Source of the DNA: Microbacterium sp. MYb62 | GTDB taxonomy: Bacteria > Actinomycetota > Actinomycetes > Actinomycetales > Microbacteriaceae | Assembly (NCBI RefSeq): GCF_002979475.1 | Contig: NZ_PCOY01000001.1 | Span: 62,001 to 126,000, forward strand | Reading direction: 5' to 3' | Length of the DNA stretch: 64,000 bases | Shown here: in pieces, positions 49,205 through 58,265 of the stretch | How the letters are laid out: the number at the start of each line of letters is the position of its first letter | Position numbering within the stretch: position 1 is the first letter of the stretch | Program-made: the position numbers and the translations under genes | Notes under the pieces: model-generated | What the model saw: the letters and a program-made list of their open reading frames with translations, nothing else | Told to the model about the DNA's origin: nothing | Databases searched by the model: none

Positions 49205-50128
49205 CTAGAAGAGCAGGGACGACAGACGGTTGCGGGCCGACACCACTCGCGGATCTTCCGCCCCGATGAGGCCGAACAGCTCCACCAGACGCTCCCTGAC
49301 CGGGGTCCGCTGATCGGCGGGCAGGTGAGCGAAGAGATCCAGCAGCCGGGCGAAGGCGTCTTCGACGTGGCCGCCTGCGAGGTCGAGATCCGCCACGTCG
49401 AACTGCGCCTGCGCGTCGCGGGGGCCTTCTGCTGCCGCCGCGCGCGCCGCCTGCAGATCCAGTCCCTGAACGCGGTCGAGGAGACGCACCTGTCCGAGGC
49501 CGGCGAGCGCATCCTCGTCGCGAGGATTCTCGGCGAGAGCCTTCTCATACGCGCGGATCGCCGCCGTGTAGTCGCCGACCTCGATCGCCGCGAAGGCCTC
49601 CGCGTGCAAGGGAGGGAGCTCGGGCTCCGCGGGGGGCTCGGGTGCGTCCCCTTCCTGCGCGACCGAGAGGGATCCGGTGACACCGTTCTGTGCGGCCACC
49701 TGGAGGAGCTGGGCGAAGACGTCGCGCACCTGCTGCTCCGGGACGGCACCGGTGAACATCGGGACCGGCTGGCCGGCGATCAGCGCGACCACCATGGGGA
49801 TCGACTGGGCGCGGAAGCTCTGGGCGAGCTGGGGGTTCGCGTCGACGTCGACCTTGGCGAGCAGCACACGTCCGCCGAGCTCACGCGTCACCTTCTCGAT
49901 GATCGGGCTCAGCTGCTTGCACGGCCCGCACCACTCCGCCCACAGGTCGACCACGACCGGAACGGTGCGCGAGAGCTCGAGGATCTGTCCGAAGGACTCG
50001 TCGGTCGCATCGACCACGACATCGACGACGCTCGGCGCCGCAGCTCCTTCGGCCGGCGAGGCCGGACGGTTGCGGAGGCTCGACAGGTCGACGGCGCCGC
50101 GCAGTGCGGCCGGGGAGATTTCACTCAT
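49205..50128 (-). CDS. Thioredoxin-TPR co-chaperone-like protein (YbbN/CnoX type)
   Basis: 307-aa cytosolic protein. A thioredoxin domain spans about residues 35-145, with the redox motif WCGPC at 66-70. A tetratricopeptide-like helical region follows (HAEAFAAIEVGDYTAAIRAYEKALAENPRDEDALAGLGQVRLLDRV and onward), as in E. coli YbbN/CnoX, which protects and hands substrates to chaperones under oxidative stress. Unlike E. coli CnoX (SXXC) both cysteines are kept. ATG 50128 overlaps the stop of the upstream membrane protein (ATGA), an operon. Confidence 0.9.
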   Translation of the reverse strand: MSEISPAALRGAVDLSSLRNRPASPAEGAAAPSVVDVVVDATDESFGQILELSRTVPVVVDLWAEWCGPCKQLSPIIEKVTRELGGRVLLAKVDVDANPQLAQSFRAQSIPMVVALIAGQPVPMFTGAVPEQQVRDVFAQLLQVAAQNGVTGSLSVAQEGDAPEPPAEPELPPLHAEAFAAIEVGDYTAAIRAYEKALAENPRDEDALAGLGQVRLLDRVQGLDLQAARAAAAEGPRDAQAQFDVADLDLAGGHVEDAFARLLDLFAHLPADQRTPVRERLVELFGLIGAEDPRVVSARNRLSSLLF

Positions 50129-52089
50129 TTGATCACCTTCACGGACAAGAGGTCCTGGTGGACTGCCAGGAGCCTGATCTGCTCCGTCGATCCCTTCGCC
50201 GGGACCGAGAAGAACAGCTGGAACTCATACGTCGTCTCGACACCCTTCGCCGATTCCGTGGCGTCGGTGAGGGCCTTGGCCTGCGCGTTGTCGCCGAAGC
50301 GGATCACCACGTCTCCCGAGGTCGGTGTCACCGTCTCGGTGTCGGTGAGCGCGACTGCGACGATGGCGCCGCTGTCGAGCGTCGTCATCGAGACGGGCGC
50401 GTCAGCGGTCGGCGCCATGTCGAACGCCGCGGCGGTCGTCTCGGCGGCGCCCTTGTCGGCGAGGCCCTGGACGACGGCCTGACGGCTGTCGGTGATCGAT
50501 TTCGCCAGGTTCAGTGCCAGGTCATCGAACAGATCGTAGGACTCGCTCTTCTCCCCCTCATCCACGACATCGGCGAAAGTCGCCGCGAGGTCGGCAGGCG
50601 GAAGCGTGAGGAATGCCGAGTCGGAGGGCACGAGGGACGTGCCGAGCCACGGTGCGGCCACCTCGGGGAAGGCCGCGTCGGCCGACATCTCGGCCATGTT
50701 GGTGACCTTGTAGTTCGACCACGGGTCCGCCTGCGTCATCGTGAGGAGCACGGGCGGCACGGTCTCGTCGCCGGTGTTCTTCGAGAGCAGGAGCACCGTG
50801 CGCGGCCACTGATCGGTGGCCTCGGGGAGCACGACCTCGACGTCGTCGGTCGGGATCGCCGGAGGGACCGGCGTGTCGGTGATCTTCGAGCGAAGCGCGT
50901 ACTCGGTGGTCCGTGCGGCGAGGGCCGGGCCCTCGAGACGGGTCGAGGCCAGGTCGAGATCGAGCGCCGCATCGGCCTCGACGACCGTCTCGGAGAGCGT
51001 CTGCAGGATGCGCTTCGCCTGGGCGTCGGTGACTGCCGGCGGCTTCTGATTCTCCGGTGCGATCACGGTCGGGCTGGGAGACGGCGAGGGCGTCGCGTCG
51101 CCGAACTGCGGCCAGGAGTCTGCCGAGCATCCAGCGGCGAGAAGCGCTGTGAGCCCGAGAGCCGGAAGCGCCAGCAGGCGACGTCGCCGAGCACGGGGCG
51201 CTGCACGCATCGATGTCTTCGCGTCGGGGTCCTTGCTCTCGTCCACGATCTCGGCCTCCTCGATCTCTCCCTCGGAGACGTCGGCCGGAGCTGTCACGGG
51301 AGCCGAGGATTCCGTCTCTTCGATCGCTGCGCGCTCGGCCGGGGGAAGGACCGCGACATCGATGGGTTCGGTCGCCGGAAGCGGACCCGGCCCCTTGCGC
51401 CGCGGTCCGCGTCCACGGCGCTGGTGACGGATGCCGAGCACGTAGAGGATGAGACCGACCAGCAGCAGGATGCCACCGGCCACCATGAGCGGCCCGGCCC
51501 ACGGCGTGGAGTTGTCCAGCGGCCAGGAGACGACGATGTCGTCAGGGGCGTCCGCCGTGCCGTCGTAGGCGATCAGCAGGCTGGTCCCCTCGGGAAGCTG
51601 CATGTTGTCGGCGATGAGGCGATCCTCGTCGCCGAAGGAGTCGAGCCACAGGTCGGAGCCCCGCGGATCCTGCCCGGCGGCAGGTGGGTCGCCCTCAGCA
51701 CCCGCATCGCCCTCCGCGCCTTCGGCGGCAGGATCATCACCACCGGTCGACTCGTCCTCGGCCTCGGATGCCTCGACGTGCTCGACCTCGAGGTCGCCGT
51801 CCTTGCCCACCGTGACGTGGTTGTAGTCGGAGACGGCGAGCCATGCCTCCATGTCAGGGGTGCGTCCGTAGCTTCCGAAGATCTCACCCTCGCCGCGCAC
51901 GATCAGCGTCTGCGCACCGGGATTCGTCCGCAGCACTTCACCGTCCATGAGCACGAACGGCGCCGGTTCGTCTATCGCGACCTGCGTCTGCTGCGACGAC
52001 GGCCCCATGAATATGGTGCGCTGGGCGATCCCCGCCCCGATCAGCACCGCGGCCAGCACGAAGGCCACCACGGCCCATACGAAACGCAC
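50125..52089 (-). CDS. Large membrane protein with internal lipobox, unknown function
   Basis: I do not recognise a functional family. GTG 52089 was chosen because AGGAG lies 7 nt upstream (an earlier GTG at 52104 is possible). Layout of the 654 residues: membrane helix about 2-20; extracytoplasmic domain to about 195 with an acidic Glu/Asp/Gly linker; second helix 200-218; basic then acidic stretch; an Arg-rich hydrophobic segment with a lipobox-like LLAAGC (Cys321); then a Ser/Pro linker and a 300-residue domain. It looks like a membrane protein fused to a lipoprotein. No stop or obvious internal ribosome site separates the halves. Confidence 0.7.
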   Translation of the reverse strand: MRFVWAVVAFVLAAVLIGAGIAQRTIFMGPSSQQTQVAIDEPAPFVLMDGEVLRTNPGAQTLIVRGEGEIFGSYGRTPDMEAWLAVSDYNHVTVGKDGDLEVEHVEASEAEDESTGGDDPAAEGAEGDAGAEGDPPAAGQDPRGSDLWLDSFGDEDRLIADNMQLPEGTSLLIAYDGTADAPDDIVVSWPLDNSTPWAGPLMVAGGILLLVGLILYVLGIRHQRRGRGPRRKGPGPLPATEPIDVAVLPPAERAAIEETESSAPVTAPADVSEGEIEEAEIVDESKDPDAKTSMRAAPRARRRRLLALPALGLTALLAAGCSADSWPQFGDATPSPSPSPTVIAPENQKPPAVTDAQAKRILQTLSETVVEADAALDLDLASTRLEGPALAARTTEYALRSKITDTPVPPAIPTDDVEVVLPEATDQWPRTVLLLSKNTGDETVPPVLLTMTQADPWSNYKVTNMAEMSADAAFPEVAAPWLGTSLVPSDSAFLTLPPADLAATFADVVDEGEKSESYDLFDDLALNLAKSITDSRQAVVQGLADKGAAETTAAAFDMAPTADAPVSMTTLDSGAIVAVALTDTETVTPTSGDVVIRFGDNAQAKALTDATESAKGVETTYEFQLFFSVPAKGSTEQIRLLAVHQDLLSVKVIK

Positions 52090-52269
52090 GAATAGTCTCC
52101 TCACGCATCGCCGACATCCGTCGGCGACGCAACACTCGACATTTCAGACTAGCGAAACCAGCTGTGTGTTGCCCACGAGCAGGTGCAGTGCGTGCTGGGT
52201 CGGCACGTCGCCGGGGTCAGGACGGGCCGTCTCGATAGCCTTGCTGCATCCATCTCGAGGAGTCGACGC

Positions 52270-53331
52270 ATGAAGATCCACAATCCGTTCCGCACCGCCC
52301 TGGTGGCGACACTCGGCGTGGGATTGGGGATCCTGCTCATCAGCAGCGTGCAGACGCTCTCGACCGTGCTGCTGTATCTCGGCACCGCGCTGTTCCTGAG
52401 TCTCGGGCTCGATCCGCTGGTGTCGTTCCTCGAGCGGCGGCGTCTCCCCCGCTGGCTGGCGGTCCTCGTGACGATCCTCGCGGTCCTGGCCGTGTTCGTG
52501 GGGATCGTGCTCATCATCCTCCCGGTGCTGGTGGACCAGATCTCACAGCTGATCGCGCAGATCTCCGCGATCGTCCAACGCGGAAGCGCGATCGATGATC
52601 TCAAGGAATGGATGACGGAGGCGTTCCCGAACCTTCTCGTGGACGATGTCTTCGCCTACGTCGAGGATTGGCTCACGACGAATCTCGCCGAGATCGGCGG
52701 TTCCATCGGGCAGGGCTTCCTCGTCGCCAGCGGTGCGGTGCTCAGCGGCCTGTTCGGTGCGTTCATCGTCCTCATCCTGACGATCTATCTGACGGCGTCG
52801 ACCCCGTCCCTCAAACGAGCCGTCTACCAGCTCGCCCCGGCCTCGAAGCGCGACCGCTTCATCGACCTGTCCGAGCAGATCACCGACTCGGTCGGCTACT
52901 ACGTCATGGGTCAGGTCACGCAGGGTGTGATCAACGGTGTGCTCAGCGCGATCTTCCTCACGATCATCGATGCACCGTTCCCCGCCGTCCTCGCAGTCGT
53001 CGCGTTCTTCTTCTCGCTGATCCCGCTCGTCGGCACGCTGACAGGCTCCACGATCATCGTGCTGGCCTGTCTGATCCCGGGTCTCGGCTCCCCGGCGACC
53101 GCGATCGCCGCCGCCATCTACTACCTCATCTACATGCAGATCGAGGCGTATGTGATCTCACCGCGCATCATGAGCCGCGCGGTCTCGGTGCCCGGCGCGG
53201 TCGTCGTCGTCGCAGCACTCGCCGGCGGTAGTCTCCTCGGCCTGCTCGGGGCCCTCATCGCGATCCCGGTCGCGGCCAGCATCCTGATCATCTACCGACA
53301 GGTGCTCATCCCGCGGATGAACGAACTCTGA
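52270..53331 (+). CDS. AI-2E family transporter (permease)
   Basis: 353-aa membrane protein of the AI-2E/PerM family with about eight helices. Pairs of helices flank a central soluble region (DLKEWMTEAFPNLLVDDVFAYVED), and the conserved LIPLVGTL and IPVAASI segments near the end are present. Despite the family name, members include Na+/H+ exchangers and other exporters, so the substrate is open. ATG 52270 was chosen for the GAGGAG 9 nt upstream; upstream in-frame sequence is not protein-like. It converges on the alpha/beta hydrolase 16 bp away. Confidence 0.88.
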   Translation: MKIHNPFRTALVATLGVGLGILLISSVQTLSTVLLYLGTALFLSLGLDPLVSFLERRRLPRWLAVLVTILAVLAVFVGIVLIILPVLVDQISQLIAQISAIVQRGSAIDDLKEWMTEAFPNLLVDDVFAYVEDWLTTNLAEIGGSIGQGFLVASGAVLSGLFGAFIVLILTIYLTASTPSLKRAVYQLAPASKRDRFIDLSEQITDSVGYYVMGQVTQGVINGVLSAIFLTIIDAPFPAVLAVVAFFFSLIPLVGTLTGSTIIVLACLIPGLGSPATAIAAAIYYLIYMQIEAYVISPRIMSRAVSVPGAVVVVAALAGGSLLGLLGALIAIPVAASILIIYRQVLIPRMNEL

Positions 53332-53347
53332 ATTCCAGAGAGAGCCC

Positions 53348-54070
53348 TCAGTCCGTCGGGGGCCAGTGCGTGCCCAGTGGCAGCGCTGAGGGATTCACGG
53401 CGGCGACGATCTCCGTGAGCACGCGGCGCGTCTGCGTCTCACCGACCCAGAGGTGCTTGCCGCCCTCGACCGCGATCAGCTGGGCGTGCGGAATCGCAGC
53501 GAAGCGTTCTCTCGCCTCGGCGGGACGCAGGTAGTCGTCCAGCTCGGGGACCAGGACGACGACCGGCCGATCGGTCGCAGCCCACGCGGCGACCTCCTCC
53601 GGCGTCGCTCGGTGCAGCGGCGGCGAAAGCAGGATGATGCCCTCGATATCGTGCTCGCGACCGTACTTCAGGGCCAGTTCGGTGCCGAACGACCATCCGA
53701 GAAGCCAGGGGCGCGGGAGCGCGCGATCACGGACGAAGCTCATGGCCGCGGCGACGTCGAACTGCTCCGCCGCTCCGCCGTCGAACGCCCCGTCGCTCGT
53801 TCCCCGCGCAGACGTGGTCCCCCTGGTGTTGAAGCGCAGTACCGCGAGATCGGCGAGTGCGGGAAGTCGGGCGGCCGCCTTCCGGATGATGTGCGAGTCC
53901 ATGAAGCCGCCGGCAGTGGGCAGCGGGTGCAGCGTCACGAGCGTCGCGAAGGGTTCGCGTGCCTCCGGCTCAGCGAGTTCACCGACCAGCGTCAGACCGT
54001 CTGTGGTCGTCAGTTCGATGTCCTCGCGTCGCGCCGGAAGCTCCAGCGGCCCTCGGATCTCGATGCTCAT
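53348..54070 (-). CDS. Alpha/beta hydrolase
   Basis: 240-aa hydrolase-fold protein. It has the nucleophile elbow GWSFGTEL with Ser, an oxyanion region TLHPLPTAGG, an acid candidate in VLVPELDDYLRP and the catalytic His in GGKHLWVG. It resembles the dienelactone-hydrolase/YghX-like 'alpha/beta superfamily hydrolase' group. Substrate unknown. ATG 54070 has GGAGG five bases upstream and overlaps the stop of the small zinc-ribbon-like gene. Confidence 0.85.
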   Translation of the reverse strand: MSIEIRGPLELPARREDIELTTTDGLTLVGELAEPEAREPFATLVTLHPLPTAGGFMDSHIIRKAAARLPALADLAVLRFNTRGTTSARGTSDGAFDGGAAEQFDVAAAMSFVRDRALPRPWLLGWSFGTELALKYGREHDIEGIILLSPPLHRATPEEVAAWAATDRPVVVLVPELDDYLRPAEARERFAAIPHAQLIAVEGGKHLWVGETQTRRVLTEIVAAVNPSALPLGTHWPPTD

Positions 54071-54354
54071 GCCATCCTCCAACAGTGTGTGTGCCAGTGC
54101 CGGCGGGCGGCGAGGTCAGCCGCGTCTCCCAGGACGCCGTCTGCGCGCCAGGCGACGAGGTGAGCGGTGCCCGCTTCTATCCCCTGCCCGCATCCCGGAC
54201 AGAGGTACTCCTTCTGCGCCTGTGCGGCAGAGACCGGCTGGACCGTCCACTCACTACCCCGACGCGTCTCGGAGCGTTTCCACCCGGCGAGAAGACGGTC
54301 GAAGGAATCCTCGGCGTCAGGGCGCGCCGGAGGGCGTCTGCGAGAGCGGGGCAT
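54067..54354 (-). CDS. Small hypothetical protein with Cys/His metal-site pattern
   Basis: 95-aa basic protein. The segment YLCPGCGQGIEAGTAHLV followed by RRHWHTHCW gives a C-x2-C ... H-x-H-x2-C set that could hold zinc. The N-terminus is Arg-rich. I know similar small proteins beside alpha/beta hydrolases in actinobacteria, but no function. It is coupled by ATGA overlap to the hydrolase and starts 10 bp after the transglycosylase-like gene. Confidence 0.65.
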   Translation of the reverse strand: MPRSRRRPPARPDAEDSFDRLLAGWKRSETRRGSEWTVQPVSAAQAQKEYLCPGCGQGIEAGTAHLVAWRADGVLGDAADLAARRHWHTHCWRMA

Positions 54355-54363
54355 CGTGCCTGC

Positions 54364-55032
54364 TCACCACCAGTGGTTGTTGGTCCAGAAGTTGTACGCG
54401 CCAGCCCAGCTGCCGTAGCGGCCGGTGGCGTAGCCTGTGGCCCACCGGAGGTTGTCGACCGGGTTGTATCCGTTGCCTGGCACCTTGCTGCAGGGCAGCG
54501 CCTGCACCAGCCCGCACGCACCGGAGGACTTGTTCGTGGCGTTGGGGTTCCATCCGCTTTCGCGGGAGACGATGTAGTCGACGTACTGCCAGTCCCCCTG
54601 CGCGATACCGGCCGCGGCCATCCACTCCGCCGGCGCCCCTCCCCCCGAGTAGGGAGGAAGCGAACCGCCGGAGGAACCGCTGCGGGGGGCTGCCGCGACG
54701 GTGGGCGCGGGAGGGGGCGGCGGTTTCGGCTTCACGTACACTTCGAAGCTGCCACGCACCACCGGGGTGATCTCCGCGCCGTCGACCGTGACGGTGAGGT
54801 TCTGTGTGTCGGCGAGAGCCAGAGAATATGCCGAATCCGGAGCATCCGGCTGGGCGGGTTGCGCCAGTGCGACACCGGTCGGAGCGACGAGCGCGCCGGC
54901 GAACCCGACCACGGCCAGTGCGCTGAGAACGCTGACCACACCACGACGGCGTGACACGCGGGGAGCACCCTTGCGCGCCGAGCGGGCCGTCGCTGCGGGC
55001 GCCAGCGAGGGATCGTTTCGTTCGAGGTTCAT
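54364..55032 (-). CDS. Secreted transglycosylase-like protein (SLT fold)
   Basis: 222-aa exported protein. It has a basic N-region with a hydrophobic signal (VVSVLSALAVVGFAGALVAP), a Pro-rich spacer (KPKPPPPPAP), and a C-terminal lysozyme-like domain with catalytic Glu in IVSRESGWNPNATN, SSGACGLVQALPCSK and a Trp-rich end. This is the actinobacterial 'transglycosylase SLT domain' type, acting on peptidoglycan. The start is uncertain: ATG 55032 here, or GTG 55050, which lies 10 nt after a TAGACT box. Confidence 0.87.
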   Translation of the reverse strand: MNLERNDPSLAPAATARSARKGAPRVSRRRGVVSVLSALAVVGFAGALVAPTGVALAQPAQPDAPDSAYSLALADTQNLTVTVDGAEITPVVRGSFEVYVKPKPPPPPAPTVAAAPRSGSSGGSLPPYSGGGAPAEWMAAAGIAQGDWQYVDYIVSRESGWNPNATNKSSGACGLVQALPCSKVPGNGYNPVDNLRWATGYATGRYGSWAGAYNFWTNNHWW

Positions 55033-55098
55033 GTCGTTTCGGGAGTTCACGATGAGGGACAGTCTACGCAACGGTGCCTGAATCGACCATCAGGAACC

Positions 55099-55677
55099 TC
55101 AACGTACCGCGAGTATCACGTCGATCGTCGCATCGAGCAGCGCATCGACCTGTTCCTCGCGGTACCCGCCGCGCTGCATCCGGAACGCCGCGGAGCGCAG
55201 CTGTTCGGCCGTCAGCGCGTCGCCGTCTCGGAGGTAGCGCACGATTCGCGTCGACACGTGATCGACTTCATCGATGCGGTAGCCGAAGGTGAGCACACCC
55301 GTGCGGGCGAAGCGATGACGCCGCGGTCGCGCCAGATGATCGAGGATCAGCTGTGCATCCGACCTGGCCTGCTCGACCCAGGCACCCGCACCCTGTTCAC
55401 GAACGACGCGCTCGCGCTCGCGGGCGGCGAATGCGTCCTCCACGCGACCGAGCGCCGCGTCGACGTCGGCGACGACGTAGCCGCCCTTGACGAGCGGGAA
55501 TGACGCGGCCCGGACGTCGTCCGCGCCGAGTTCGTCTCCGCCGGTCTCGAACGCGCGCCGCGCCGACGCGAGAAAAGTGTCGACCGCCGCGCGATGATAG
55601 CCGCGCGTGCGACCAGAAGTCAGCGCGAATGCGGGCGGCGTCTGGGTCTCGTGCTCATCGAGCTGGTTGTCGGTCAT
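55099..55677 (-). CDS. DivIVA-domain-like protein
   Basis: 192-aa soluble protein with two repeats of a short motif: GYHRAAVDTFLASARRAFE with RAASFPLVKGGYVVADVDAALGRVEDAF, then GYRIDEVDHVSTRIVRYL with RSAAFRMQRGGYREEQVDALLDATID. The repeated F-x-x-x-x-GGY-x-x-x-x-VDA signature is the 'DivIVA domain repeat' of actinobacteria, related to polar-growth scaffold proteins. ATG 55677 overlaps the cdsA stop, an operon; a role in envelope growth is inferred only. Confidence 0.78.
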   Translation of the reverse strand: MTDNQLDEHETQTPPAFALTSGRTRGYHRAAVDTFLASARRAFETGGDELGADDVRAASFPLVKGGYVVADVDAALGRVEDAFAARERERVVREQGAGAWVEQARSDAQLILDHLARPRRHRFARTGVLTFGYRIDEVDHVSTRIVRYLRDGDALTAEQLRSAAFRMQRGGYREEQVDALLDATIDVILAVR

Positions 55678-56828
55678 CACAGCACCACCCAAGGTGAGAG
55701 GAGGAAGTACAGGCAGAGCGCGGGAATCGTCGACGGGAGGATGCTGTCGAGCCGATCCAGCAGACCGCCATGACCCGGCAGCCAGGAGCTCATGTCCTTG
55801 ATCCCGAGATCGCGCTTGAGCATGGATTCGCCGAGATCGCCGAGTGTCGCGGAGAGGAGGATGGAGGCGCCGAAGATCAGCCCCGCCCACCACGGCAGCT
55901 CGAGCAGGAACATCGCGAGCAGCACGCCGGCCAGGAGCGACGCGACGACAGCGCCGCCGAAACCCTCCCAGGTCTTCTTCGGGCTGATCTTCGGTGCCAT
56001 CGGATGACGACCGAAAGCCAGGCCCGCGGCGTAGGCACCCGTGTCAGCGGCCACCGCGATCGCGATGAAGCTGAGCACCCACCATTCACCGCCCTCCTGC
56101 TTGAGCAGGATCAGCGCGATACCGGCGAGGAACGGCACGTACACCTGCACGAACCCGCTGATCGCGGCATCCGCCAGCACATCGCCGTAGGTGCGCCCGT
56201 CCTTCTCGACCATCTGGGCGATGAGTCGCCACACGATGACGAAAGCGACAGCCACGAAGAGCATCACCCAGCACAGCCAGGGCTCGGCGAAATACGCCGA
56301 GAGAACCAGGAGGGCTGCGGCGATCAGCTGTGGCACGACATCGACCCGACGCCCGGAACCCCGCAACGCCCGCGAGAGCTCGTATACTCCCAGCAGCGCG
56401 GCGGCGAGAGCGAACGGCACGAACAGTACTTTGAGGAACAGCAGGGATCCCAGCAGGGCCGCGCCGAACGCGAGCCCGATCAGGATCGCCAGAATCAGAT
56501 CGCGGCCGGTGCGCTCCTTGATGCGCTCGTTGGCCTGGTCGAGCTGATCCCGTGCATGCGAGACATGGCTGCCGAGCTCGTCTCGTGCGGCCCGCCACTG
56601 CTCGCGGATCGCGTTGTGATCAGCGGTGTCGAGCGGGTCGCCGAGCGACCGCGCCGCGTCATCCGTCGATTCCGGGCCCGGGAGAGGAGGGCGCGGCGGG
56701 ACAGCCGCCGAGTCGAATGACGGGAAGGCCGCGTCGACGAGCGGGACGCCACCGGACGGCGTGCCATCGCGCCCGTCACGACGCGTCACCGCCCCGTCAT
56801 CCTCGGCGTCTCGCGTTTCGTCAGACAT
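55677..56828 (-). CDS. cdsA: Phosphatidate cytidylyltransferase
   Basis: 383-aa integral membrane enzyme making CDP-diacylglycerol for phospholipid synthesis. A long hydrophilic N-terminus (about 130 residues) precedes roughly seven to eight helices. The CdsA signature is complete near the C-terminus: SMLKRDLGIKDMSSWLPGHG followed by GLLDRLDS. The N-terminal extension is common in Microbacteriaceae. It lies 5 bp after frr in the usual pyrH-frr-cdsA order. Confidence 0.95.
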   Translation of the reverse strand: MSDETRDAEDDGAVTRRDGRDGTPSGGVPLVDAAFPSFDSAAVPPRPPLPGPESTDDAARSLGDPLDTADHNAIREQWRAARDELGSHVSHARDQLDQANERIKERTGRDLILAILIGLAFGAALLGSLLFLKVLFVPFALAAALLGVYELSRALRGSGRRVDVVPQLIAAALLVLSAYFAEPWLCWVMLFVAVAFVIVWRLIAQMVEKDGRTYGDVLADAAISGFVQVYVPFLAGIALILLKQEGGEWWVLSFIAIAVAADTGAYAAGLAFGRHPMAPKISPKKTWEGFGGAVVASLLAGVLLAMFLLELPWWAGLIFGASILLSATLGDLGESMLKRDLGIKDMSSWLPGHGGLLDRLDSILPSTIPALCLYFLLSPWVVL

Positions 56829-56833
56829 CCCGA

Positions 56834-57388
56834 CTACACCTCGAGGAGTTCGGCCTCTTTGCGCTTCAGCGCGTCGTCGATGAGGTCGACGTGCTGACGC
56901 GTCAGGCCGTCGAGCTCCTTCTCGCCGCGCGCGATCTCGTCTTCACCGAGTTCGCTCTTGAGCGCGTCCAGTTCATCCTTCGCCTTGCGGCGGATGCCGC
57001 GGACGTGCACCTTCGCGTCCTCGGCCTTGGTCTTGACGAGCTTGACGTATTCCTTGCGACGCTCCGCCGTGAGTTCGGGCATCGTCACACGGACGAGGTT
57101 GCCGTCGTTCGTGGGGTTCGCACCGAGGTTCGGCATGTCGCGGATGGCCTGCTCGATCGCCTTCAGCGCCGACTTGTCGTACGGCGTGATGATGAGCGTG
57201 CGAGCTTCCTGGTTCGCCAGCGACGCGAGCTGGGCGATAGGTGTCGGCGTGCCGTAGTAGTCGACAAGGACCTTCTGGAACATCTGCGGGTTCGCACGAC
57301 CGGTGCGCACCGTGGAGAAGTCCTCCTTGGCAGCTTCGACCGCCCGGTTCATACGAGTGGTGGTTTCAGCGAGGACGTCCGCGATCAC
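56834..57388 (-). CDS. frr: Ribosome recycling factor
   Basis: 184-aa protein that splits post-termination ribosomes with EF-G. The family sequence is intact ([50 protein letters not shown]). GTG 57388 was chosen because TAGGAGTCACC places AGGAG five bases before it and because RRF length fits. Confidence 0.97.
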   Translation of the reverse strand: MIADVLAETTTRMNRAVEAAKEDFSTVRTGRANPQMFQKVLVDYYGTPTPIAQLASLANQEARTLIITPYDKSALKAIEQAIRDMPNLGANPTNDGNLVRVTMPELTAERRKEYVKLVKTKAEDAKVHVRGIRRKAKDELDALKSELGEDEIARGEKELDGLTRQHVDLIDDALKRKEAELLEV

Positions 57389-57456
57389 GGTGACTCCTAT
57401 CGTCGGGGTGTTCTGCAAATTCTATCGGGCGAAGTGTCCTCCGCCGTGTCACACAC

Positions 57457-58173
57457 TCAGGCGGTGACGAGGGTTCCGATCGGCTCGCCGAGCAGCGCAC
57501 GGGTCACGTTGCCCGCCGGCTCCATGCCGAACACGCGCATGTCCATGCTGTTGTCCATGCAGAGGCTGAAGGCCGTCGAATCGACGACCTTGAGTCCGCG
57601 CTGCAGCGCGTCACGATAGGTCACCCGCTCGATGCGCTCCGCATCGGCATGCTTGTTGGGATCAGCGGTGTAGATCGCGTCGACGCCGTTCTTGGCCACG
57701 AGGACCTCATCCGCGCCGATCTCGAGCGCCCGCTGCGCGGCGACGGTGTCGGTGGAGAAGTACGGCAGACCAGCGCCGGCACCGAAGATCACGACACGCC
57801 CCTTCTCGAGGTGACGCTCCGCGCGACGAGGGATGTACGGCTCGGCGACCTGGGTCATCGAGATGGCCGACTGCACGCGCGTGGCGGCCCCGGCCTGCTC
57901 GAGGAAGTCCTGCAATGCGAGGGCGTTCATGACCGTGCCCAGCATCCCCATGTAGTCGGCGCGTCCCCGGTCCATGCCGCGCTGGCTGAGCTCGGCCCCG
58001 CGGAAGAAGTTGCCTCCGCCGACGACGATCGCGACCTCGACGCGATCCACCGCCGCGGCGATGTCCCGCGCGATCTGGGAGACGACGTCGGGACTGACGC
58101 CCAGCTGCCCCGCTCCGAAGGCCTCTCCGGAGAGCTTGAGAAGGACGCGGCGGCGTCCGGTGCGTTCAGTCAT
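57457..58173 (-). CDS. pyrH: UMP kinase
   Basis: 238-aa amino-acid-kinase-fold enzyme phosphorylating UMP to UDP. Motifs: [11 protein letters not shown] at the start, [24 protein letters not shown], and the allosteric/nucleotide region [14 protein letters not shown]. Followed by frr and cdsA; preceded by the tsf terminator, so it has its own promoter. Confidence 0.97.
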   Translation of the reverse strand: MTERTGRRRVLLKLSGEAFGAGQLGVSPDVVSQIARDIAAAVDRVEVAIVVGGGNFFRGAELSQRGMDRGRADYMGMLGTVMNALALQDFLEQAGAATRVQSAISMTQVAEPYIPRRAERHLEKGRVVIFGAGAGLPYFSTDTVAAQRALEIGADEVLVAKNGVDAIYTADPNKHADAERIERVTYRDALQRGLKVVDSTAFSLCMDNSMDMRVFGMEPAGNVTRALLGEPIGTLVTA

Positions 58174-58223
58174 GGGTGGGTGTCCTCTCGTCCCGATTCA
58201 AGATAGTGCCTCGTGGGCATGAA

Positions 58224-58258
58224 GAAGGGGTTCGGATCTTGGCGATCCGAACCCCTTC
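58224..58258 (-). terminator. Hairpin terminator after tsf
   Basis: A perfect 15-bp stem GAAGGGGTTCGGATC / GATCCGAACCCCTTC with a 5-nt loop, just past the tsf stop and before pyrH. Confidence 0.85.
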
Positions 58259-58265
58259 GACGGTG

